From Nymphaea colorata (Eukaryota > Streptophyta > Magnoliopsida > Nymphaeales > Nymphaeaceae), in contig NC_045151.1 of NCBI RefSeq assembly GCF_008831285.2, positions 8,445,682-8,509,681 on the forward strand: a stretch of DNA of 64,000 bases, in the 5' to 3' direction. The notes under the pieces are model-generated. The model saw only the letters and a program-made list of their open reading frames with translations, was not told the DNA's origin and searched no databases. A program made the position numbers and the translations under genes. Within the stretch, counting starts at the first letter, position 1. Each line of letters begins with the position of its first letter. Positions 52,370 through 62,897 of the stretch are shown piece after piece.

Positions 52370-55300
52370 TGATGCGTGCCTACTTTTGACTTTGTCAGAG
52401 ATGGCAGAGGGAGAGGCTGAGGCGAGACCAAAGGCACCTAACATGGGCCTTAGACTAGGCGAGGCAGGTCGGAAGCCGGCTGCCGAGCAAGAGAGCCTAA
52501 GGCCAAAGGAGGCCACGGCACGGCGCATGGCCAACGATGGAAACCAGCCAAAGAAAAGAGGCGTGCACAAGGTCGGCAGTGCCAAGAGACACTCGGCCAA
52601 GAAGGGCTGAGCTTTGAAGGTCAACTCCGAGTTGGAGGTGTTGGCATAGACAGCCAGGAGCATAGGGAGAATGTCTCCCAAGACTCGCAGGGACGTGAAA
52701 GTGCTGACAAAAGAATGCGAGCTTAGTGAAGTTAGCAAAGTACTTGGAGGTGCTACAGTGAGCGGTGTGGGTGGAGCATCAATGGTCAAGTACAGGCAAC
52801 ACATAGCAAACACCGAAAGGAGCTTCAATAGATTAGGGGATGTTAACACGAGGCAGAGATGTCAACATCTAGAGAAGACGAAGGGGGGCAGATCAGAACA
52901 GAAGACCAGGACCGGTTATACCAGACCAAGCCAAGTGCCGCATCCCAACCCAGTTCGACATGAGCAGCCTAAGGTAAGCCAAGGTAAGTGTCGGCCGCAA
53001 GGCTAACAAGATGAAGAGCCTGGGCGTAACCTAGGCGTGTTACCCCTCAGACTTACAAGTCTGAGAATTCAGATAGCGAGCGCAACGAGTCATCGCCGAC
53101 GCTCATTTACTTAAGTTCTAGTTTGCTTTTGCATATGTTTTAGCTTCGTCTCTGTTTGAGATGTTTTAGTATTGTTTTGCTTTTAATGTTTTGTACCGTC
53201 TCGGTAAGACTTAGAACTGAGATACTATCTAGTATATATGCTTTGTAATCGTATGAAACTTTATGCTTTTGGAGAAATGAAATATTGAAGTTCGTTTGAG
53301 AGTCTCTCTCCTCTCCCCGAGTGTGAATCATTTTCTCCACTCGTCCTCAACCAGCGGGCTGCTGGATCTCTTCTCCACTCGTCCTCAACCAGCGTGGCAG
53401 GAATTTCTTTATTACAACCAGCGGTCTCCAAGGCCGATTGGATAAAAGATTGAAGAAGAACGCGAAGTTGCTACCAGCGGCATCTTCCTCGACTTCAACC
53501 TTAGCAATACCCCGACCTGCAAGTCAGCTTCCTCAAGGTGCAATTCTCTTTAAACACAAAGGAGAATTAGAGGCCGGCTGAAGTCTCGAGAAGGCTACAA
53601 GAGAACAGATTTACCCGTGGTTCTGGTGAATCTCGCATCGGCTGTAGCAAGTGACGCCCGGCTGATCAACGTGAAAGATCGGCTACCAGAGTGCCAACAG
53701 ATCACAAACGAATCCCTGGTTGTGGCGCCAAGCAACAGAGATGAATTCCAGCAAGCCGACATCAAATTCGTGCAAGAAACAGCCCACGGCTTGACCGAGA
53801 AATCAAGAAGAGCGGGCGGAACTTTCTATTGAAATCTGAAGGAAACTACGAAATTCAGCTGGTTATAACATTAACATCGCCCAGTAGAGAGCTTCTTCCT
53901 GGCCAAATTTGAGTTCAATCGAGCGAGAGACGGCTGAGTTACAGCCCACAGCCAGAATCCGTAAATTGAGCACCGGCCGCATCCACCGCTGCACTCTTTC
54001 CGGCGATTATTCCAGCCACTCGACCAGCGTCATACATATTTTGCCCATGGTCAATTAATTAATTGATTGATTATTAGCTTAGTGGGGAAGGGCAGTTCGG
54101 TACATTCAAAGAGGATAACGCTCAGAACTTCAAAAGCCCAAACCGTGTGCGCCTTCTCTTCCTCACCTCTTTGGTTCCCCTCATCAAAACGAAAATTACA
54201 AGTGTCAATCTCATTTAACCTCCACCCTTGCCACGTGCCATCCATCCAATGCCCCAAGGCCTACTCGCTCCAAACGTTTGCACAATAGCTTGTGCCAAGT
54301 GTCCCTCACCTCCACTCGTTGGGCTCCCCTCCTCTTGAAACCGTTCCTAAAACCCCATGAGCTAGAGTCATCCTCATAGCTCGCCACCTAGCATCACCTC
54401 ATCATTAATACCATTCCACTCATAATTCCCACTTCCATCTCGTGAGTCCCTTGGCTGCCCATATTAGGTAACCGACCACTCCTCCTTGGCAGCAACTACC
54501 ATTAATTAACCCACTACCTCATCCACATGACCCTTAGCCCATTCTCCAGGCTTAACGGATACCCTCTTTAAGTGCTCCACTCCTCACACACTTAACTCCA
54601 TAGACACTACCGCATCACTCGTCATTATTATTAGCCTCACTCGTCATTAACCCATTCACTCGCCTAAGCCATCTCTTGGCTTTTCCTAAGCATAACCGAC
54701 CCTCATCATTAGTGACCACCTCTCTAAAGACGTAACCCCCTTCGTTAGCTCGACCGAGTCCTAACTCACTTAGGCCTAGACCTATCATATCTCACCAGCT
54801 TAGCCTAGCCCACCTTGACCCTAATACTATCCACGCCCACTTAGTCCATCCGAGCTCACGTTACCTCATAGCCGAGCTCATCCTTTTCCCTTGAAGCCCT
54901 AGTTAGGTTACTCTCATCCGAGCTCTAGACCGAGCTCCTTACCATCATCAAGGCGTCCATCAGTCGAAGACCAGCCATCGTACGTGTACCGTTGTTTGTG
55001 CTCAATTGCTCGAGAAGGCTGTCCGTGATCAACTTCCAGGCAACGCATCATCAAGGCAATCGACTTCCTTCAAATGACCAACATTGCTGCAACTTGAAGT
55101 CGACGGCTCCTTCCAGCTCCGGAGGCATTCCAAGGCGACCTCGGCCAGGCGGGCCGAACACTTCTCCTCATCCGTAGTTGAGATATCCGAGGGCAGCACC
55201 CGCTGCCGGTATTCACCTCGGATCCCTTGCTGCTTGGCTGAATACTCTCCACCCGATAACACTCTTAACCCTCTTTAGCTGCGAGGGATTGAGTGTTAAT

Positions 55301-55681
55301 TTGTTTTTCCAAACCAGGCTTTTGCCTTTACATTCGTCGGCAGTCCCTCTGAGGCTCACGAGCCAAGGACACGACTGCAAGAGCACTTGACTACCTACGG
55401 GCGGGACATGGTTTGGCCGACTCTAGGAATGAATGACAGGATGGAATGAATGTGAATGGTTTGAATGGTTTGTTGAGTGAGACGAGAACTTTTCTGTATC
55501 GCACGCGATTGTAATAGCCTCACAACCATTGTCCTAGGAAATTTTTAGCCGGGGTTCCTGGCAAGACTTTTTATTGTAGAGACTTATTTTTGGATTTGTC
55601 CAACGGCTGACTCAAGAGATCTTGGGGAGGGATCCGCATCTGGCAGAGGTCTTGGTTGACGCCGGGTCCAGGTTCCTACCA
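52370..55681 (+). mobile_element. Solo LTR C of the same large-LTR family
   Basis: Starts TGATGCGTGCC, ends GGTTCCTACCA, flanked by a perfect 5-bp duplication GGACC (52365-52369, 55682-55686). GAATGACAGGATGG (55431-55444) is shared with A, 250 bp before the end (A 301, B 311). GCGATTGTAATAGCCTCACAA and AGCCGGGGTT in the last 200 bp match landmarks in A. A TATA-like GTATATATG lies at 53232-53240, after TGTACCGTCTCGG. Length 3,312 bp. An imperfect CTCCACTCGTCCTCAACCAG duplication occurs at 53334 and 53373. No internal region or second LTR. This is the most diverged of the three at its 5' end. Confidence 0.85.
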
Positions 55682-55686
55682 GGACC

Positions 55687-55964
55687 TAAGTGAGTTACCA
55701 CAAAAACTTGGGTGTCTTGGTTAAGAATAAGGTAACTCAATGGATCGGTGACTCAGATTAAAATCATTCGAGTTTAGTTCTAATTGCTTTAAGGTATAAA
55801 ACTTCATCTTGATTCTTAAGTTCTTAATTATTTTTTGCTTTTTTTTTCTCTCATAAAATCTTTTATCATGGACATAAAAGGAATGCTAGCTCAACTTTTT
55901 ACAAATATATTCTCACCAACAATCTTTAAACATCCAGTGACCCTTGGACAACCATATGGTTGTT

Positions 55965-55999
<35 letters not shown>

Positions 56000-56002
56000 G
56001 AA

Positions 56003-56033
<31 letters not shown>

Positions 56034-56068
56034 TACAAAGCAAGCAAGTTTCTTAGACCTCACAAATT
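55687..56068. other. Spacer with (AC)n(AT)n(AG)n microsatellite
   Basis: Between the target duplications of solo LTR C and Copia-3. It contains (AC)10 55965-55984, (AT)7 55985-55999 and an (AG)-rich run to 56031. No gene. Confidence 0.85.
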
Positions 56069-56073
56069 GTTAA

Positions 56074-56548
56074 TGTTGGGATTTCTCCCTATAACGCATA
56101 TACAAAACCAAACGTATATACCCTAAAATAGGATCATGCTCATGCTAAATCATTGAAATAAACGAAACCTTAAACTGAAGCGGAAGCGTACCTGAATCCA
56201 TCTGATCTGGTGCACGAGAAGATCGCAGCAGGGTCTTTCAGGGTACGTGCGGCGCGCTTGAGGTCTCTCTCAGATGGGGAAGAGGAAAACCCTAGAAACC
56301 AATGTTTCAGGCAACCATTTCACGACCCCAGGGACCACTACCATTTTATAATAAGGACAATTACGGATTCAACCCATCAAAGAGTTCGTAATTCCGTACT
56401 GGTATCTATACATTTCAAAATTACCCCATACCATCTAAAATGACGTAATATCCCAAAACGCAATCACTTAAGCGAAAATTTACGTTAAGACAGCCATAAT
56501 GTCTGAAATTCCTCATAGACATATGCCGGCCCACCAAATGATCTTACA
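56074..56548 (-). repeat. Copia-3 3' LTR
   Basis: Reads TGTTGGGATTTC...GATCTTACA on the + strand, the mate of 61520-61994. The open frame at 56210-56443 is LTR sequence, repeated at 61638-61889, and is not a gene. Confidence 0.95.
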
Positions 56549-56564
56549 ATCTCCCACTTGGGCC
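56549..56564 (-). other. Copia-3 polypurine tract
   Basis: ATCTCCCACTTGGGCC on the + strand, i.e. GGCCCAAGTGGGAGAT on the element strand, directly before the 3' LTR. Confidence 0.85.
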
Positions 56565-56948
56565 AAATATGTCTTAATACATTCAGACATTACATAAAAC
56601 CTTAGGAGCTCATAATTGCTATCTTATAAACGTCATTTTCACCAATCTCGTCAATGACCATATCAACACAGAACCAAAGCGGCTTTCGCTATAATAAAAT
56701 TAGCTAAACCTTCAATGATCACAAATGTTAACATAATCAATGACATAGATCTGATAAGGATGTATAGCATTAGAATTACATGTAATGTGATTACAACATG
56801 TCTATTCTCAACTGGTCCAACTTTAAAACCTTATGGAGATCAAAACCTAACACATAAACACAGAATTGAACCAAAAAACTTTAAACTTTATTCTGCAGAA
56901 AACTGAATATGTGTCCATACATAAGAGCAAACAAAATACAAACTCCCA

Positions 56949-58440
56949 CTAAACCAGTACATCATCCAAGGATAACACCCCCATATGAACAACATGTTCG
57001 TAAAAGACCTTATGTGTTAAACCCTTGGTAAGCGAATCCGCAATCATAGAGTTTGTCCCAATATGCTCTAAAGACACCTGACTATTCTGTATCCCCTCTT
57101 TAACAGCCCAAAAACTTAATGTCGATGTGCTTCGACTTTGACAAATTGTGGCTGTTATAAGAGTACATGACTGCTGAATTATTATCACACAACAACCTTA
57201 GTGGTATTTCTATACCATACATAATGCGCAGCCTCGTGACAAAATTCTGCAATCACAAAACCTGATTGGATGTCATTATCTTGGCACTCAGCAAAGTCAG
57301 AATCTGAATACCCAATGATCTCCCACTGGTCTGACTTCCTGTATGTGAGCATAAAATCTTATGTTCTTTTTAAGTACCTCAAAACTCTTTTGGCTGCTTT
57401 CCAATGACCCATACCAGAATCACTTAAGTATCTGCCTAACATTCCAATAATAAATGCAATATCCAAACGAGTACAAACCTGAACATACATAAGACAAATA
57501 GGGAATCATTTCCATTACTTTAGATTCGATTTTACTTTTAGGGCACTGTTTGAGACTAAACTTGTCTCCTTTAGCAACTGGAGTCTTTCATGGTTTACAA
57601 TCCTTCATGTCATATCGCTGAAGTACCTTATCAATGTAGGCCTTTTGTGATGATCCAAGAATACCCCGAGAACGATCTCGAAATATTTGGATCCCTAATA
57701 CAAAAGATGCACAACCAAGATCCTTCATGTCAAACTTTGTTGACTAAAAATCTTAGTTTCATGCAATATGCCAACATCATTACTTGTCAACAATATATCA
57801 TCGACATATAAAACCAGAAAGATAAATTTGCCCCCACTGAACTTTTGGTATACACATTCATCAACCATATTAATTTCGAAACCAAATGAAACTATAACTT
57901 GATGAAGTTTGTAATATCATTGACTGGAAAACTTGCTTTAGTCCATATATGGATTTCCTATGTGACACCTCTACTTAATTTTCTTGAGGTTGTTGAGTTT
58001 GTTCTTCAGTATGGAGATCGACATCATTGCCTTCTTCTGAATAGAGTGGACTCATGTCCCTCTTCAAAAGCAATGTTCATAACCTGATCACCTCCTAAAC
58101 TCAATATCCTCAAAGAAATGGGTGTTTCCCTTTCAAAGAAAGACTTACTGAATGGATTAAAAAAATACTTATAACTCCTTAATGTTTGTTCATTTTCCCT
58201 TTATACATTCAGTACAGACATTAAAGTTTGCAAAATCAAGGGACTCAAGAATTCCTTTTGACATAAGTCTTTATATTCTCTTTTCAGAGATATGTCCTAA
58301 GCGCCAATGTCATAACATAGCAGAATTCTCTTTGGCTAATTTTCTTTTAGTACCACTAAACGTAACATGCAAGGTTTCATTATATGAAGCAATCGTATCA
58401 AGCAAATAAAGGTTATCGCTACTAGACAAAGAACCAGTGG
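56949..58440 (-). pseudogene. Copia-3 pol remnant (pre-integrase, RT, RNase H)
   Basis: From 58440 downward on the minus strand, a degraded GAG-pre-integrase zinc region (ALRTYL..., REYKDLCQKEF, ...VLNV) is followed after about 200 bp by RT sequence: SIYGLKQ-like near 57935, LVLYVDDILLTSND (YVDD at 57797-57808) and then GSKYFEI...ILGSSQKAYIDKVLQRYDMKDC in shifted frames. RNase H follows (RVLRYLKRT, IIGYSDSDFAECQDN) and ends at 57188-56949 with SLEHIGTNSMIADSLTKGL. No D-D-E integrase core is present between the pre-integrase and RT parts. Several stops and frame changes occur, so it is non-functional despite the young LTRs. Confidence 0.85.
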
Positions 58441-58621
58441 AATTCAAATTTGAATGCAGAAACTACTTAAATTTATTTCTTCCAAATGAACAATAATAAC
58501 CAAATTTGTTCAGTAAGGAAATAACAACCAAATTCCGTCTAAAAGGCGGTATTACATAAGTTTCTATCAAATTCAAATAACAACCAGTCTTTAACAATAA
58601 CTCAAAAAAACTGCTATGGCT

Positions 58622-59577
58622 TCAATCTTCGCCCTCATAGATGAATCTTTTAGCATCAATTGGCGTCCGACAATTTAGGCAGCCCTGCACAGAAACACTT
58701 ATGTGAGTAGTAGCAACTGAATCTACCCACAAGTGCCTTGGTACTGAAATTAAATTAACCTCAGAATAAACCAAAGTAAGAATCGTACCTTTCTTTTCAC
58801 GCCATGCGTGATACTTAGTACAATCCTTCTTCATATGACCTTCATCCTTGCAAAAGAAGCAGCTTGATTTGCCTTCCTTATGTTTCTTCTGTTTCTTAAT
58901 GGATGCGTGATCAACTGCAATTTCCTTAATAGCCTTCCTTTTCTTACTTTTAGGCGTAGTAGCCAAGTGAGCACTTTCTATCCTATCATGCTTCAATCTT
59001 TCCTCTTCTTCCAGTGCGAAATGAGCTCATTAAGAGTCCATTTCTCCTTCTGATAGTTATAACTAACTTTAAACTGTCCAAACTGTGGTGGAAGAGAAAG
59101 AAGAACCATATGCACTATAAAGTCTTCGGGTAACCTCAAACCTAGCGCCTGTAATTTTGATGCAAGATGAGACATTTCCATAATGTGCTCCCGTATGTTC
59201 CCCTTACTTTTATACTTCAGCGTCACAAGTTTACTCAAAAGAGTGCTTGTTTCAGCCTTTTCATTTTTAGCAAAACGTTTTTCAATCTCTTCAAGGAATG
59301 CCTTGGCACTAGCCTTTTCAGTAATAGATCCCCGAAAGTTTTCTGAGATTGATCTTTTCATGATCATTAGACACATGCGGTTTGAGCGTTTCCACCATTC
59401 AAAGTACTGCTTATCCTCATGGGAACTTTGATCTGTTGGATGAGGTGGGCACAACTCCCTAAATGCAAGGTCTAGATCCATACAACCCAGAACAATCATA
59501 ACAGTTTCTTTCCAGTCCTTAAAATTTGAACCATTTAACTCAGGAACAGTAATCAAATTTACAAAGTGAAACAACAA
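58622..59577 (-). pseudogene. Copia-3 gag and protease start, nearly open
   Basis: Two adjoining frames. 59577-58993 (194 codons): VPELNGSNFKDWKETVMIVLG...LDLAF, the Copia gag N-terminal region; WWKRSNRMCLMIMKRSI; TLLSKLVTLKYKSKGNIREHIMEMSHLASKL, the UBN2 domain; ending LISHWKKRKD. 58996-58622 overlaps it by four bases in another frame and carries a Lys-rich stretch, a zinc knuckle CFFCKDEGHMKKDC (C-x2-C-x4-H-x4-C) and a protease motif LWVDSVATTHIS, where family members have DSGATTHIS, so the catalytic-loop Gly is Val. One frameshift near 58993 separates gag halves that should be continuous. Without it gag would be intact, consistent with a recent insertion. Confidence 0.88.
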
Positions 59578-60330
59578 ATATAAATGAATTTAAATACAAT
59601 GGCCTAAATCCCATCACAAGGTATCGGTGCAACGTTAATATCCAATCTTTGGATTGAAATACTAACTGCAAGTGGTATTCTTGGTCAACAATGAATATAA
59701 ATAATTAACCCTGTCAAACAACGAGCCTATCTTTGGATTGACTCGCTATTCACATGGAAACCTGAAAAATTATCACATATTCATTGCCCTGTATACTTAA
59801 ACCTGACCAAACAACAATCTTCCTTTGGGTTGATTATTGCCCGCATGGATCAAGTATACTATCATCTAATGTTCAAAACAAGCAAATTCGTACAACAGAG
59901 GTCACTTTGGCGACATAAAGTACAAACGTACTCATTTCAAACAACAGACATGACCAAATATCAAAATTCATAATTCAAACATTCATCTAAAGTACACCCA
60001 TAATTTTAATAATATGCAAAACATGATACATGAATTAAAATTTACATACAAAATTTGTCATTCATTGAATCCAAAACGTGATCCATAAACCAAATTACCA
60101 TACACGTATGCCCTACATTAAATCCAAAACCAAAATGATTCAATGAAATGGGCCCAAAAAAGTCCAAAATTTATAAACCGGTATCATAATCGTGCTTAAG
60201 AGGGTCAAGAACTACTGAATCGGCCTTAAAATGGCCCGTATCGTTCTTAAACCACAATTAGAACACCCACATACCCCTACATAGGGCTTAACCAGTCTAA
60301 AAATTAGACGTATCGATCAAAATATCAAGT

Positions 60331-60628
60331 GAACCGGTCTGAAAATGCCCGAATCGGTTCGAAAATCAACTTAATCGGTTCTAAAATGCTAGAATCAGTT
60401 CCAAAACTGAATGAACCGGTTCTGAAAGCCCTGAATTGGTTCTAAAACTGAATGAACCGGTCCCAAAAATGGTCCGAATCGGGTTTAAAAGGTCTGAACC
60501 GGTCCCTAGAAGGTCCAAACCGGTCTGAATCGGACCGAATCGGTTCTGAATCGTATTGAACCGGTCTGAAACCGAATGAACCGGTTCGAGTCTTTTCTAA
60601 AACCGGTTTTAAAAAATGAACCGATTTA
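60331..60628. repeat. Degenerate GAACCGGTTCTGAA array in Copia-3 leader
   Basis: About a dozen degenerate units of GAACCGGT.CTGAA / GAATCGGTTC recur every 20-30 bp. Many contain the palindrome AACCGGTT. It lies in the element's 5' leader, about 0.9-1.2 kb from the primer site. Confidence 0.75.
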
Positions 60629-60689
60629 CATAACTTAAACCAAATGGATACGGGTCGGGTCCGACGAGACCCGACCCGATTCGAAAAAT

Positions 60690-61428
60690 TAACATAAACG
60701 CGCTCGAGCGGGCGGCGGCAAATTTTTTTTTTTTTTTAAATCACGATGGATCCGGATCGGGTCTGTCGAGAACCGACCCGGTCCACCCGGTCCGCCCGAC
60801 CGCACAATCGCTCGCGGGCGTTGCCTCCACCGCTCGCCTGCCGAACGGCAGGCGGGCGGTGAAGCTCCACCGGCAAGCCACCCATCACCGTGGGTGGCCG
60901 CCGGCGGGTGCCGCCAGCGTCGCCGGACGTCGGCTACCACGATGGCATGCCAACGCCCAACGGAAACCGACCGATTCTGGCCGGTTTCCCCACATCGTCA
61001 TTCTGCCCTATTTGCAGTTCTTTCAGAAAAAACGAAATAAAGGAAACGAGCCGGACGGAGGTGGGTGGGCGCCGGCCGTCGCCCGAACCGACGGTCGCAG
61101 CCCGCTGTGCCGCCATAACGGCCGGCCCCGGCCGCTGCCCCTATCGCCAGCCGGTGCTCCTCCGTCGCCCCTCCCTGCCGTCCCCGTTTCCTTCCTTTTG
61201 TGTCTTCTTCTTCTTTCGTGGCTGCGACAGGAGCCCGACGGCTTCTGTCGCCCACGACGGAGGCTCAACAGCCGGGTCACACCGCCCCTTCCGGCGACAG
61301 CGACCTCGCCGGCCGTTTCCCCTCCCTTTGTCCCTTTCTCCGGTTGCGACGGAAGCCGACGGCTTCCATCGCCTACGCGATGGAGGCCGTCTCCCCCTGT
61401 CTTTTTTTTTTTTTTTTTTTTTTTTTTT
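60690..61428. other. GC-rich leader segment ending in T27
   Basis: Strikingly GC-rich against the AT-rich surroundings, with long overlapping open frames in several frames of both strands (for example 60859-61512 + and 61023-61457 -), which is what high GC content alone produces. Products are Arg/Pro/Gly-rich low-complexity with no domain. An imperfect internal repeat (CCGACGGCTTC.. near 61237 and 61357) is visible. A 27-T run at 61402-61428 is poly(A) on the element strand. It may be acquired host sequence or ordinary element leader. Confidence 0.5.
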
Positions 61429-61504
61429 GAAAACTTGCAGCCGAAGAACAGGAACATTCAAATGAGAAGAACGCCAAAAGATCAACGATTTAACGAAGAA
61501 CAAA

Positions 61505-61517
61505 GGCTCTGATACTA
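61505..61517 (-). other. Copia-3 primer-binding site (tRNA-Met)
   Basis: GGCTCTGATACTA is the complement of TAGTATCAGAGCC, two bases from the 5' LTR. It differs at one position from the canonical TGGTATCAGAGCC. Confidence 0.88.
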
Positions 61518-61519
61518 AA

Positions 61520-61994
61520 TGTTGGGATTTCTCCCCATAACGCATATACAAAACCAAACGTATATACCCTAAAACAGGATCATGCTCATGCTAAATCATT
61601 GAAATAAACGAAACCTTAAACTGAAGCGGAAGCGTACATGAATCCATCTGATCTGGTGCACGGGAAGATCGCAGCAAGGTCTTCCAGGGTACGTGCGGCG
61701 CGCTTGAGGTCTCTCTCAGATGGGGAAGAGGAAAACCCTAGAAACCAATGTTTCAGGCAACCATTTCACGACCCCAGGGACTACTACCATTTTATAATAA
61801 GGACAATTACGGATTCAACCCATCAAAGAGTCCGTAATTCCGTACTGGTATTTATACATTTCAAAATTACCTCATACCATCTAAAATGACGTAATATCCC
61901 AAAATGCAATCACTTAAGCAGATATTTACGTTAAGACAGCCATAATGTCTGAAATTCCTCATAGACATATGCCGGCCCACCAAATGATCTTACA
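61520..61994 (-). repeat. Copia-3 5' LTR
   Basis: 475 bp, the same length as its mate, with about 97% identity by hand count, followed by the target duplication GTTAA. Confidence 0.95.
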
Positions 61995-61999
61995 GTTAA

Positions 62000-62843
62000 G
62001 AGTTGTCGATAAATCATAATCAAGATCATGCTTTATTTTAGATAGTGGGTACTAGATTACAATAAAAATACAATACAAAATTTATGAACTGACTCAGACA
62101 AGTTGTGAAGCCAACTCGCTGACCCATTAACCCGGTCGTCTTCGGGTCTAAGTCCAAGTCCATTTCTCAGTTTTGCTAACTATGGGTGGGACAATTGGAA
62201 GGAGCTAGGTAGTGCTGGGCTTCTGGAGGGATGCTCAGAGCTAAGAGACACGATGGAGAGGGCAAAAAGCAAAATAACTGGCAAAGAAAAATGATTGGGA
62301 ATGAGAGGATTCTGACTTGAATTAACAGTAGGCGTACACAACAGGAGATGATAATATTCAGGGCAATGCACTGACCAGGCGGTAAGAGGGAGCTCCTGCG
62401 ACCACAATGGCTGAGAGAGGGGTAGGTCCGGCAACAATCGAACAAAAGATGCAGGAATATCAAGCCAGTGGATTGGGCTTTGATAGCAGTAATCAGAAAG
62501 AAAGAGAAGAGTCTGGCCAACGGTGGAGAGGGGCCCGGTAGCCTCTCTGTATGAGAGGGAGAAAGGGTAAACAGGAAAGAACCTTAACCCATCAGAGTGG
62601 GGTACGCCGGCTTGCCATGGTTGCGAAAGATGGGACAGTTGTGCTTTGACGGGCATTCAGGCGAATAGGTGCTAGACATGCTGAAATTGAGGAGAGTGAG
62701 AGGAGAGAGATGAGGGGTGGGAGGGCATACCTGTAGGTTTAACAAAAAATTTAAAAAAATATTCTCACTGTTCGATATTGCAACATTGAACAACTTGAGA
62801 CAACTGACAATCATCTCGCTGAGGAAGTATGTCACTCACACAC

Positions 62844-62897
<54 letters not shown>

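Larger units (their letters stand above)
56074..61994 (-). mobile_element. Copia-3: young LTR retrotransposon lacking integrase core
   Basis: Minus-strand Copia element of 5,921 bp with two 475-bp LTRs (56074-56548, 61520-61994) and a perfect 5-bp target duplication GTTAA (56069-56073, 61995-61999). A tRNA-Met primer-site complement (61505-61517) and a purine-tract complement (56549-56564) are in place. I count 14 substitutions and no indel over 475 bp, about 97% LTR identity, the youngest Copia in the window. Gag is almost open, but pol is fragmentary: the integrase pre-domain is followed by RT, with no integrase catalytic core. A 1.9-kb leader between primer site and gag holds an AACCGGTT-rich array and a GC-rich segment. 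Confidence 0.96.

Noticed and set aside
56210-56443. 77-codon open frame repeated at 61638-61889
   Set aside because: It is the two LTRs of Copia-3, not a duplicated gene.
60859-61512. Long open frames on both strands of the GC-rich block
   Set aside because: High GC content removes stops in several frames at once. Products are Arg/Pro/Ser low-complexity and run through the T27 tract.
62176-62656. 158- and 114-codon minus-strand open frames
   Set aside because: Two overlapping frames of the same DNA, no domain, no start context or splice support.
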